Positions 39,125 through 50,500 of a stretch of DNA of 64,000 bases are shown piece by piece. The translations under genes were made by a program, and so were the position numbers. The notes below the pieces were generated by a model. The model did no database searches and was not told the origin of the DNA. It saw only the letters and a program-made list of their open reading frames with translations. The DNA is from Galbula dea (taxonomy: Eukaryota > Chordata > Aves > Piciformes > Galbulidae): assembly GCA_013399015.1 (NCBI GenBank), contig VWZX01006105.1, positions 1,426,001 to 1,490,000 of the forward strand. Direction: 5' to 3'. How positions within the stretch are numbered: position 1 is the stretch's first letter; the number at the start of each line of letters is the position of its first letter.

Positions 39125-39360
39125 TGTGTGAATCTCATGAGGCCAAGCACAATGTCCTCTATCTGACTTGGGGCAACCCCCGATATCAATACAGGCAGGG
39201 GGATGAAGGGATTGAGGGCAGCCTTGCGTAGAAGGACTTGAGGGTACTGCTGGATGAAAAGCTGAACGTGAGTTGCCGATGTGCACTCACAACCCAGAAG
39301 GCTAACCAAATCCTGGGCTGCATCAAAAGAAGTGTGGCCAGCAGGTCAATGGACCAATCT
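39125..39360 (+). mobile_element. CR1 LINE ORF2/3' fragment, forward orientation, next to the NOL10 promoter
   Basis: GGGGCAACCCCCGATATCAA, GGATGAAGGGATTGAGGGCA, GGATGAAAAGCTGAACGTGA and AAATCCTGGGCTGCATCAAA are CR1 ORF2-end sequence, among the best preserved here. It ends without the 3' UTR. It lies about 215 bases upstream of the NOL10 ATG, in the opposite orientation. Confidence 0.92.
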
Positions 39361-42300
39361 GTATACATTTTCAAGAAATGATAAAAATCACAACTAAATT
39401 CTTACCACAGCAATACATAACTCTGGTAACAAAGATGCAAACTGAAGGTGTTTCAAATAAATCTTACATATGGCATTCCCTGGGTGATGTATATCAACAA
39501 TGATGATACCATTATTATGATTAGAAAGGACTCAATTCTAGTTTGTATTAGAGGGTGTTATAGCTGAGGTTCATGGGAGATCAACACATGAAAATATAGG
39601 TGCCTACGTGAGTGCAAGTTGTCTGAGCTCTCATTTCAGAGAGCTAAAGCTTCATTTACTTAAATGTAGGTTGTTTAGGGGCATTTGAGGTGCTGTATGG
39701 TATCCAGGACACCTAAAGGGGCTGACGCAAGACCTATGGAAAACCCCTGCCCTTCTGCACCATGAGCCGCAGGCCAGGCAGGATGTGCGAGGACATCTCA
39801 AGTGGCACTAGAAGCTCAGGCAGGCTGAATCTCATCCCTACTAAATGTACTTAGGAAGTCTGAGGAGCAATGTAGCAGAGCTGCCACCAGGTGTCGTCTT
39901 CTTTAAGGTGAGCTCAATCATGTCTAAGTTCCACCGTTTAATTACTTAGACCACCACTAGCTGTTAAAAGACATTTAAAGTTGCCATGCATAGAGGTCTT
40001 GTGCTATTTGGGATGTCCTAAGGAATCCCAAACATCTGTAGGGGGTTGGTTGCTGTGACACAAGATATGCAGAAGACCACTGTCACCCTGGAACAGCAGC
40101 TAAAGGCTCAACAGGATGCTACAAGGCACCTCAGAAGGAATTAGGCAGGACCAGAAAGACTGAACCTACTAAGAATTTCTAGACATGCAAATAGCTGGAG
40201 ACTTACAGACTAGAGAGTTATGTGACTTTCTTACCCAAGGATTCCTGACTCTTGTCTGTTCTCTAGCTGCATGCAGCTGACCACAGTGCAAACAGAAAGA
40301 AGTAGAACCCAGAGGTTCTGGCTCCACAGCAGGAAACAGTGTTTTATTTCAAGTTGCTTGAAATTATTTTTTGGTTCTTTTTAGTCAAATTTACTTAGGA
40401 GTAACAATAAAGACATAGTTTGCCCACTAATCCTAACGGGACACAGAAAAATGTTTTAATTTTACATTATCCATTATCAAATTATTTAAGATTTCCTTTC
40501 TTGAAATATTTTAGACTATAATTTTATATACTCTGCTGCAATAATAATAAACCACACAGGACTGGAAGATAGGATTTGTAAGATTCTTGTTTTATAGAGA
40601 ACTGTTTTGCAAGTTCAAAACAGAAGCTTTCCCATTAGTATGAATGTCATAATTGTCTAGGTAATTAATTTTGATTATCTGTTAGAGAAATGTACCTTGG
40701 CAGATAGTTCAGGTAGGATATTTCAGTACTCTTAATGACTGTTTGGAGGCAGAGTTTTGCTTCTTAATGTGACATCTAAAGAATTCCTTACAGAGAGAGG
40801 CAAAGGCACAGAAAGGTTCATGGCCGTGGTGGATCAAAGGGAGCAGGAAGACACATGATGGTCACGAGGGAATTAGACAGCTCTGAGATCACATGGCAGT
40901 GCATACAGGACCAGCCAGGAAAATGGCAGGGAAGACATGAGCTGTCATAGCTGTGTTACCACCAGAGTGTGCAGCACATCCTCCATGTCACAAGGCATGT
41001 GGTGCTGCATGCTCCTTCCCTCCTTCACCTTCACTGCTGCTTCATCCAGCCAAAAAACCCCACCCAAACAATATGAGGGAAAATATTAAAATGTCACAGT
41101 GAAAGCAAAATATGCTAACAGAAGCATTCAGTAGGACATTTGCTTAGGCATTAACATCATGATTCCTTGATAATTTTCTATTAAAGCAATAAATTAAGTA
41201 GTCTAATATTTTCCACTTTAATAAGAGTAACCAAAGCAAATGATTCTGTATGGCAAAAAGAATAAAAATAACAATGCAATAAAATATTTAGGAAGGTAAT
41301 AGCATTTATTGTAGAATCTAGAAATCCTACAACCCTTCATCTTGGATTTTACCTTGTTCACTATAATATCCATGTGTATAGAAGAATCCCCAACAGCTAG
41401 CATCACTGCAGCAAGTAACAATTCTCATCAACTGACACAATTCTAAATTTAAAAAGCTCATTAGAACACAAAGTTTCTAAAATTAATTATGCAAAGCATT
41501 TCTATGGGTTGAGACTGCAGCAAGGATCCAGTGAAAACCATATTTAGTTTGAGATGGGAAAGAACTACTTCATCTAAGGGATGAGGTGTACTGTACCTTT
41601 CAGAGTGCTAGTCTGTGGGTAGAAATATATGATGTACATACTCAAACATGGGCTAGTTCTGTTTTCTTTATTAAAAATTATAGTCTAAAGAAACAAAAGA
41701 CAATAATCATTTCTGTGAATGCCATCACACATATCAACATCTTAGGGTTTTTTGCATAACTTCTGGAAAGTCCTTTGCTGTGCCCTAGAGGGCACTGTGG
41801 TTGAAAAGAACTAGAATAATTGCAGTTATGAGCACTGAATGTTTAATTAACCTAGAAAGGAAAAAGAATAAACCAAAAAAACAAGGAAAAATCCCTTAAA
41901 GTGGTTCTTTCAGTTAGGAATCTTCTCAGTGGCTTTTTTTGTAGAGCTTTCAGTAAAGACTCTCCTTCTCTACACATGTGTTGCTTTTTTATCTATCACT
42001 AAAAATGCTAAAGAGAAGCAGAGGAATGAATCCTTGGCTAATCCAAACAGTCTATAAAATTAGACTCTGAGACCTTGACCTGCATGTCAGCTACCTAAAG
42101 CATGATTTAGATGGAATTGTCCAAATCCAAGACTATGATTCACAATGTGAATTCTACCTACTGCTGGAGGTAATCAAACCCAGTAAGGGTCTTCATGTGA
42201 ATTCTTGGAAGCATCAAGTGTTCTGCTTCTGTGCATGACCAGACCTGTCTGGCCTCAGCATCTCAAACCCTCTCAGTTTAGGACAGATCATGTGGAAAAC

Positions 42301-42558
42301 CAAGAGCGTCCTCTGTTTAATTTCTTGTAGGGCTTCATTTGCATTTGATACATCGAAACATGAGGGAAAAATGCACTATCTTTTGAATAAAACAAAGTTC
42401 TAGTAATAGGAGAGATTACCTTAGTGTTATGTAACAGCAGAGTGATTAGACCACTCAATTGGAAAGTGAGAACTGGATGCATCATGTACTCTATGAGGGG
42501 GTTAAATTCCTGCTTGCAGAGATACCAATCAGAGGGAGGTACTTGATGTGTCTAGACA
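39361..42558. other. Intergenic region between NOL10 and ATP6V1C2
   Basis: No coding exon is supportable here. The part from 39640 to 40330 looks repeat-derived (separate entry). The rest (40330-42558) is AT-rich unique-looking sequence with no recognised element. Confidence 0.6.
39640..40330. mobile_element. Possible degenerate avian interspersed repeat (LTR-like)
   Basis: A moderately GC-rich block containing GGTGCTGTATGGTATCCAGG, ACACCTAAAGGGGCTGACGC and CCACCAGGTGTCGTC. It reads like an old avian LTR-type repeat, but I cannot name a family, and I see no clear paired ends or target-site duplication. The assignment rests on general resemblance. Confidence 0.3.
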
Positions 42559-42935
42559 TCATAAAATCATTAAGGTTGGAAAAGACCTCCAAGGTCCTCA
42601 GGACTCAACACCAACATGCTACTAAACCATGCTGCAAAGTGCCACATCTACATGTGTTTTTAATATCTCCAGGGATGGTGACTCCACCATTTTCCTGGGT
42701 AGCCTGTTCCAATGCTTTAACCACTCATTCAGTGAAGAAATTTTTCTGAATATCCACCCTGAACCTCCCTTAGTGTATATTTCCTCTTGTCCTATCACTA
42801 GTAACCTGAAAAAAGAGACAGACTACTACAACCTCATTTCAGGTAGTTGTAGAGTGAGGTCTCCCCTGAGCCTCCTTTTCTCCAGACTAAAGAACCCCAG
42901 TTCCCTCAGCCGCTCCTCATAAGACTTCTGCTCTT
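42559..42935 (-). mobile_element. CR1 LINE fragment, reverse orientation
   Basis: ATCATAAAATCATTAAGGTT, GGAAAAGACCTCCAAGG, GGGATGGTGACTCCACCATT and CTCCAGACTAAAGAACCCCA are the reverse complement of about 375 bases of CR1 3' UTR and ORF2 end. It lies upstream of the ATP6V1C2 CpG island. Confidence 0.93.
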
Positions 42936-43289
42936 AACCAAAATTAAGACAATGTGAGACAAACTCAAAGACTTAGCAAGGACTAAAAGCCACAACTATA
43001 TTCTACCAAGGAAGAAACCACCGGGGGGGAAGCATTGCTACCTCGCAGATTCGTTTATTTGTTAAATAAGGCATTCAGAAATGTACCAGAAACAAGAGCT
43101 TCGAAAAGTTTCTTTAGTTATTCCAAAACCTTCAGATTTGCTAGAGACAGCGTTTATATTAGCGTTTAATAAAAAACAATGGCCTCTGCATTATTTTTGC
43201 GAGTTTAGAAGACAGCAGAGAGATTAAACGCTGCAAGAGTCAGAATCGTTACCGGCTATCTCACCAAGTGCAACGTCCCTCCCTGCACC

Positions 43290-43690
43290 GAGAGAATGCC
43301 TTTGCCCCCTCGCACCCACGCGCCTGTCTTCGACTTAGGCACATCAGCTTCCTCGTCCGAGCCTGCCACTGCCTGGCCAGCCCCCGCCCTGGCCCGACCC
43401 TGGCCCGCCCCGGCCCCGCCTGCCTCACGGAGCATGTTCGTGCCCGCCCTGCTGGGAGCTGTTGGGAGTCGTTGCCTGTCTTGCAGAAGCAGAACTGAGC
43501 GGGCTGGAAGCGGCAGGGAGAAGTGGGTAAGGCAGCATCCCTTCCTCTGGTCTGGCACCGCGGAGGGGGGCAGCGTCCGCCTCTCCGTCCCTCTCCCCCG
43601 TCGATGCTCTAGCCCCGGGGCGGAGGAAGGGCCAGTCCCGGACATCGTTGGGTCACCTCGCGGGGTGCGTAAGAGGCAAGTGTCACATCT
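43290..43690 (+). promoter_or_regulatory. ATP6V1C2: CpG-island promoter of ATP6V1C2
   Basis: A sharply GC-rich, CpG-rich block between AT-rich flanks, with GC-box-like CCCGCCCC (43404-43411), CCCCGCC (43414-43420) and GGGGCGG (43617-43623). No TATA box is apparent. It lies about 0.8-1.2 kb upstream of the first coding exon, whose acceptor shows that a non-coding exon must lie upstream. Long overlapping open frames here on both strands (232 and 240 codons) are an effect of GC content. Confidence 0.7.
43430..43526 (+). other. ATP6V1C2: Putative non-coding exon 1 of ATP6V1C2
   Basis: Inside the CpG island a strong donor, AGTGG|GTAAGG, sits at 43526/43527 and could splice to the acceptor at 44438. 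The 5' boundary is a guess. A second candidate donor (GTGCGTAAGA) lies near 43665. Transcript data are needed to choose. Confidence 0.4.
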
Positions 43691-44338
43691 TCCCTGTCCC
43701 ACGCACCTGAGGCATTCCGGGCTGGAGAGGCTTCGGGGAGAGCCTCTGGAGAGGGAGATCTCTGTGATCCCTTCGAGAGATCTTTGTGTGCTATGTACTT
43801 CTTGCTGTCCTGCCCTGGTGCGTTCGGTAGTTCTCCGTGGATTTTCACGGCTGTTGTATCTGTGTTGTTCTGCTAGTGTCATCTCTGTACACCGGGACTT
43901 GACTACCTCCAGGTCCTTCCTACCCAACCTGGGAAGAAAAATACAAGGGAAAGCAATATTACATCTTGCCAGTGGCATCTTTTGTAGCCTATAGGTTTAG
44001 CAGAGATCTTTTTACATATTGCTGTTGCCTACAAGTGTCCCAAATTTTGCGAGATGGTATTTATCACTAATTACATTTGGGTGGTGAAGTCCTTGAACTC
44101 CACGGTGGAAACTGGACTCGCCGTGCAAGGTAAATGGAACATGCTGGGAGGGAAAAGGGGAGGAGGAAGCTTCGTTTCTTCATTCAGAAACTGCATGGAA
44201 CAACCCTGAGAAAGAAGGAATGGCTGCACTCTTTCCATGACATTCTGGGGAAGGTCATGTTCCATTTCAGCAGGAGACACAAGACTGACTCACCCTGCTG
44301 GTGCTTCTGAAAAAAAATCAGTAATCCATTCTAACTCG

Positions 44339-44370
44339 AAAAAAAACCCCAAACATTCTTCCACCCACCC
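44339..44370 (+). repeat. 32-bp direct repeat, copy 1
   Basis: Eight A, CCCC, then AAACATTCTTCCACCCACCC. It is identical to a copy at 46485-46516, in the intron before the first coding exon. Confidence 0.95.
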
Positions 44371-44438
44371 TGCTCTTAGGGAAGAGCATGTTTAGTGCAG
44401 TGCTCCTTTAGCTACTTACCTGCTTTGTGTTTCTACAG

Positions 44439-44468
44439 TGACCAGGACCAAAGGGAATATATTAGATC
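44439..44468 (+). other. ATP6V1C2: ATP6V1C2 5' UTR portion of first coding exon
   Basis: A pyrimidine tract ending TTTCTACAG at 44438 is a good acceptor. The 30 bases before the ATG contain an in-frame TAG (44463-44465) and A at -3. Confidence 0.7.
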
Positions 44469-44597
44469 ATGTCTGAGTTCTGGCTAATTTCTGCCCCGGG
44501 AGATAAAACAAATCTGCAGGCATGGGAGAGGATGAATGCGGTGACATCAAAATCCAACCTGTCCAGCAACAGCAAATTCCACATTCCAGACTTAAAG
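44469..44597 (+). CDS. ATP6V1C2: ATP6V1C2 coding exon 1 (residues 1-43)
   Basis: Encodes MSEFWLISAPGDKTNLQAWE followed by RMNAVTSKSNLSSNSKFHIP and DLK, the conserved start of the subunit C head. The donor is GTAAAT. It has 43 complete codons. Confidence 0.97.
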
Positions 44598-47500
44598 GTA
44601 AATGAGGAAGGGGTTTGTACAAGGGCAATACAGCAGCATTAGCCAGGGCTAAAGACTTTTGGGATAAATACAGGATTTATCTTTTGGGATAGCATTTAGA
44701 AAGTAAAAGTAAACTGCAGTTGTGGAATGAGTTGTGTTCAGTCAACTGAAAATTGATCAGAGAGAAAAGAACTCATTGTGCTTGAAGCTCATCTTCATTT
44801 TGGAAGGATTTATATATAAGGAGTAAAGACAAGTGAGATGAGTTAAATAACTACTCTGTTGCATTCAATGTACCATTTCCTCACAGTTATGAAAGTTACA
44901 CAGTGTTGTATAGCTTGGATTGCTAATGCAAAGGGAGTAGCTAAGTATCTAATAAGATTGGTGACAGAGAAAACAGTGCATATTATAATGCACATTACTT
45001 GTTGGGAAATGGATGTGTGTATATATTCAGCTACATTACCCAGCTTCATTTCATCATATAAATCCATGAGTTTTAAAATGTATTTTCATTATTTCGTCCT
45101 TATATAAGATCTGCACTTTATTTTTATTTCACTTGTGGCCATGAAAAATCCAAATATGCTGCATTAAAGTCAATGGAGCTACCACAGATGTAGAACTTCA
45201 TTCCTTGGGGAGCTGCCATCATCCATCGCTTAACAAAGCTACTCTTATTGTATCCAGAATCTGGCCTTAGTCCAAAAAGATTGTTAACAGTTATAACTTG
45301 AGCTGTTCCAATGACATAAGGCTGCAAGTAGAAGGAGACCATTGCCTGTTCTCCAGTAGTAACCTCCTGAATTCTCACACGAATCTTTCAGAGCCGAATG
45401 TTGCTTTTCACATGTGCACCTGAAATTGATCGGGCCTTACCCAGCTGGTGTTGGTGTGAGTCTGCTCATGTTAAAGGAAATAAAGCATCTGCAGTATCTG
45501 AAGATGCAACCAGTCCATTATTATTCTGCTAATTGTTCTATGTAAAATTTTTTCAGCTTCAAAATTTCTTCTTCAGCTTCACTCTTCATAATGTTGACCT
45601 GGCAACATTACAAGAAAAGATTTGGCAATATACTGCAATGTCATAAACATGGGATTATGACTGTGACAAAGTCATAAAAAAGCAGATGTTAGTCTTGGAG
45701 GAAATGGCTTTGTGAGAGGCTTAGTCTTTGGTAATAGTAAAGAATTTGGAGACCCTCTTTTGAATAAGTGCTGCTTCCCTTGGTTGTCTCAGTGCTGATT
45801 TGTTTGTATGTATATTGTGTGTATTTCTAGTCAATGCTTACCAGGTTAAAGACTAGTCTATGCAGCTTGATAGGGGAATGAAAACAGGAAGGAAGATGCC
45901 GATGTGTAATCTTGAGACTACATACAGTTTTTTCCTTTGGTGGAAAAGGCTTTTTATGCCCTAGGTCTTGGGTAAAGGAATTGCTACTATTTTCCACCAA
46001 GTAAATAAAGTTCTACCAAACTGTTGAATTCACAAACACTAGCCACAAGTCACTGTCCCTAAGGATCTACCAACAGAAGCCTTAGACAGACTTGTGTATC
46101 TTTCACTTCTCATCTTTTGCACAGGTGGGGACACTGGATGCTCTTGTTGGTCTGTCAGATGAGTTGGGAAAACTCGATAGCTTTGCTGAAAGGTAAAATA
46201 GATCTTATTTACTACCTACAAATGAGAAAGAGACATTGTTTTTATGGGACTGTATGTCCTTGTGTTCACCTTGGTCTGACTCAGTTCAGTCTGGACTACA
46301 GCTAGACTAAAGTGGATAGGCTTTCTTTAACCCTTGTGTTGTCATAGTCATCACAAAGAGAGGATCATTCCTTAAATGTAGCTTAACTAATTCCATGATG
46401 CTTTTGTCTGCACAGCAATCTGTTTGAGTGGCAGTGCCAGGGAAGCTCTTTCTATACAGGAAACTGCCTTAAAAGGTTATTTAAAAAAAAAACCCCAAAC
46501 ATTCTTCCACCCACCCAGAAACTTAAATTAATAAAACAGCATGTAGAGAATACAAAGCCCTCCCTGATTCTTATTTTCCCAGAATATTTCCATTGAGCCT
46601 TCTGCCCCTTTCCAATCAGATAGAGGAGTTCTATGGAATAAGTTCTTATGAGTGCAATCTGGAGCTCTTGTTTTCAGGCTTTTAAACTCCTTGAAAACCA
46701 GGATACTGACTCGCATTGTTTCAAACCTTACATGATCTCCTGCTGAGCATTGCTCAGTTTGCCTTTTGAGCAAAGCTGACCTGGGTGTTCAAAGGATAAT
46801 ATAGTACAGAAAATGTGTGGTTGTAAGATACTTCATGGCACAAAGAAGACTACTGTTGAGGCAATGAAAGTATAAGCTGCTGAGATTTTGAAGGAGTTTC
46901 TTTTTTGGCTTTGGAAACACACCTCGCTAAAGTCTTGGTCACAGACGCACGTGTTAGCTCTGAGGTTTTCTGTCTGTTTTTATCTTAGTCAGGACTGATA
47001 AGGTTTTGCTTGCCTAAAGATGCTTGATACTTTCATAGGTTTTGTCTGGCAGTTGCAAGCATACACAGAAACACTGATATAAAGTATTTACATCTCTGCT
47101 AGGCAGTTTGGGTAAAAATAAGTCTGCTAGAATACATTTCTCTGTAGGAGTACCATGAGAGTGGTCAAACACTGAAACAGGTTGCCCAGAGAAGTTGTGG
47201 ATGCCCCCTCCCAGGAAATGTTCAAGGCTGCTAGGTTGGTTGGGGCTTTGAGCAACTTGGTCTAGTGGAAGGTGTGCCCTGCCCATGGCCTGGAGGTTGG
47301 AACTAGATGATCTTTAAGGTCCTTTCCAATCCAAACCATTCTATGATTCTATGGTTGTGTGTTAAATAAACGTCCAAGGTTTTGTGTCTAAGTTGTGATT
47401 CAAGGGTTAAAATGCCAAACACTTGCTCTTTGTTGAAGTAAGTGGCATCCAGAGGGTTACAAGCCTGTTCAAATGACCCGAGCATTTATGTTCCTGCTCC

Positions 47501-50500
47501 TCTCAAACAGCTGCCTGCTGAACTGTTGCTAGATAAACACAACTGCCAGTAAAGCCAGGCAGTGCAGACCTGTCAGCACTGCCTCCTGCCAGGACAGTAG
47601 AGAAGGGGCAGGAGTGTGCAGCACCTATTGTTTCCACATACTTTTATTATTTATTTACACAGAGAGGAGGAGTGTTTTTCCATGTCACTGTGTGGTAGCA
47701 TGGAACTCTCTCAAGCTGACAATCCTCTCAGCCACTCTTACCCGGGGGTTCTCCTGGGTCCTCGGTTGGCAGAGCATTCTGCAGTGGGTTTTGCTCCCCA
47801 CAGTATTTCCGAAGCCTAACTGGTACCATCCTGTAATACATAGTATCATTTAAAGAGTGTTAGACTTTTGTTTGTTTGGGTTTTGTTTGTTTGTTAGTTT
47901 TTCTCTAAAGTAATGAACACAGCGCAATTTCATGTAGAATGTGAGAGACTTCCAAGCCATGGTATTAGGCTAAATGGAGTTATTCTCTTTACAGGCTTCT
48001 ATTACTGCTTCTCAAGGCAGTTTATCTGAAACCCTCTGCTTTCACAATGCAGCATTTGAGTATGATATTTGCTCAACGTAGGATTCATCTCATCTAAAGG
48101 CAGCAGTTTAAAGGTTGGATGTGAAAGCTGCTTGCTACTGGATGTCACTATAGTCAACGGAGCTCCTCGGGGGCCTCATTCTTCTTGCTCAGACATCAGT
48201 GGTTCACAGGGTGCATAGGCAATGTATTGGATGAATGAATCCCACTTGCATTTCACAGATGCAAGGCAAGGCACAGCACAGAGATTAAGCCAGGACTGGA
48301 GAATGTTTCTCTGCTCTAGTGTACACATACATTCCAGCCATATCCTGGTGCAGAAGCCTTGGGGCATGTGGGCTGGAAAGGAGCCAAGCCTTGCTTGGGC
48401 AGCTGGGACTGTTGAGTGCACGAGAGCACATACCTGTCCCACTTTTCCGCCCTATGGAGAGAGACTGAGCTAACTCTTCTATCCATTAGGTTTGCTGACA
48501 GCTGCACTCAACAGTAATGAAAGCAGCTTGGGCTCATTGGAAAACCTACTGGTTTATACACTTTCCTGTTGGCTGCTTTCTCTGTCATGTCTTTAGCCTC
48601 CTGTTATACTATTCTTATCAACTGGGTTGGAGTCCTTTCTTATTCCAAGTTCCTTTGGGCTTCCTGAACATTGTGAAGGAGCAAAAAAGCAGCTGTGCCT
48701 ACACGCTGAAAATTGCAGAAATGGTTGGCAAGGTTGCAGCTGATGGGGTACTGCTTTGTGGATCCCTGTACCTTCCCCATAGCCTGAGTGTGGACAGCAC
48801 AGTGTACTCCAGCAATGCTCAGCTGGTACCTGATCCCTAAGTGGCTGCAGCCAGATGGTGAAAATCTGGTAGCCCTGAGGAAAGGGTATGAATTTGAGCA
48901 CAATGGTGCAAATTCCTCCTACAGGCACTCTGAACTTCACCTGTCCAGGGTCATGAGATGCATGATTTGTGTTGAAAAGGATCTTTAAAGGTTACCTAGT
49001 CCAACCCCCCTGCCATTGGCAGCGTTGTCTTCCACTAGGACATGTTGCTCAAAGCCCTCCCAGGCTGGCCTTCAGCACTTTCAGAGACAGGGCATCCACA
49101 ACTTGTTCCACTGGTTTACCACTCTCATCAGGAATTTCTTCCTTATGTCCAATCTAAACCTATCCTCTCTCAGTTCAAAACTGCTGCCTCTTGTCCTGTC
49201 ACTGCAAGCACTGGTAAAATGTCTCTCTCCATCTTCCTTATAACTTCCCTTTCTATACTCAAAGGCCACAATAAGGTCTTCTCCAGGCTGAATGATCCCA
49301 AATAGGAAGCATTCTGAATACTGCATTCTTGGCAGCATCAGCAATCTCAGATTTTTCCTTCTTATCACAGGGACTGGAAAACCCTTTTGAAAGACTGTAA
49401 GATTCTTCATAGGAATGGAGGTAGAGGAATTTTTGCCTCTGTGAATAGCCCTTATAACTGCTTTGCAGCACATCAAAGAAAATCTTTTTGTCTAATGCTT
49501 TCATTGTATCTGTACCTGGCCTGAAGTCCTTCTCCTGAGCCCTTGAAAAGCACATTGTCCAAATGCTGTAGGTGCCTTCTCAGTCTCCAGCTCATCTGCA
49601 GCTGTAGTAGTCTCTGCTCTGTAAGGAAAAAAAGGGAGAAGAAGCCTGCCATTATGCTCCACTCCCTGTTGCCATGCCAAGGATTATTCCACTTCATGTC
49701 CCTGCCAATTTTGTGATCAGGCAGAGTCTTTGTAGCTGTTGCCTTTTTTTTTTTTTTTTTTTTTTTAAACAAGGTGTAGTCAACCTGGAACACTTAGAGA
49801 ACTGAAGGCCAAATTCTGGGAACAGAAGGGTACTAGAGCAACCAAAAAGGCTCTTGGCCTGTGTAAGAACTTTGACTAGAGCCAGGGTGATCTACAGCTG
49901 GAGGGACCTGATGAATCCACTTTTTAGAATAAGCAAAGAATAAGTAACTCTGGAGACAATGTTCTCCAGGAGAAGTTCTGTTCAAATTGCTGTTCTGAAT
50001 TGGGTAGAAGGAGGATTTGAATTTAGTTCTCCCACACCTTAAATGAGTGTCTTGTCCACAATGCTAGAGAGAAGCGAGAGAGTCCCTTAAAGAAGAGGAA
50101 TGAGAAGGAAGTTCTCCCTGTTAAACAAGAGAATATTCAACAGGTACTTTGTAAGAACCATATCTCAGCAAGCCCTAAGGTTTATTTAGCATCCCGTGGA
50201 ACAGATTTTCAGCCAACATTGTCTGTATGTAGCCTCTTGTTCCTCCATCATCTCTGGAGTTTTAAACATGGCTTTCTTGCCTTCTGGTTTCTCCTATGAG
50301 TATCATGAGTGTACAGAAGACTGAATGTTGATCTTCTGGAAGTCTAAAGCACTGACAAGATTATATTACCTATGTGTTTGCAGAGATCAGTGTGTTTAAA
50401 ACTAAGGCGTTTAGTTCTGCAGTATGCCATAGATTGTTTATCATCATTTAAATTGCAAAATAACCTGCCTTGCTTCAGAAGTGTTTTGTTTGGGTATCTC

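Noticed and set aside
38707..39309. 200-codon minus-strand frame spanning NOL10 exon 1
   Set aside because: Only residues from the MQVSS start to exon 1's donor match NOL10. The upstream part runs antisense through CR1 and the downstream part reads into intron 1.
42459..42922. 96- and 97-codon plus-strand frames
   Set aside because: They lie inside a reverse-oriented CR1 element, so they are antisense repeat sequence.
43256..43994. 240-codon minus-strand and 232-codon plus-strand open frames
   Set aside because: They overlap each other in a CpG island where stop codons are rare, and the encoded residues are low-complexity Arg/Pro/Gly-rich. Explained by base composition.
45124..45378. 84-codon minus-strand frame with a GTCAATGGAGCT-type segment, considered as an ancient sauropsid repeat or coding exon
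   Set aside because: The resemblance to old repeats is vague, and the protein has no recognisable family; too weak to annotate.
48593..48940. 115-codon minus-strand and 107-codon plus-strand frames in ATP6V1C2 intron 2
   Set aside because: Mutually overlapping, with no homology, splice sites or repeat-independent signal.
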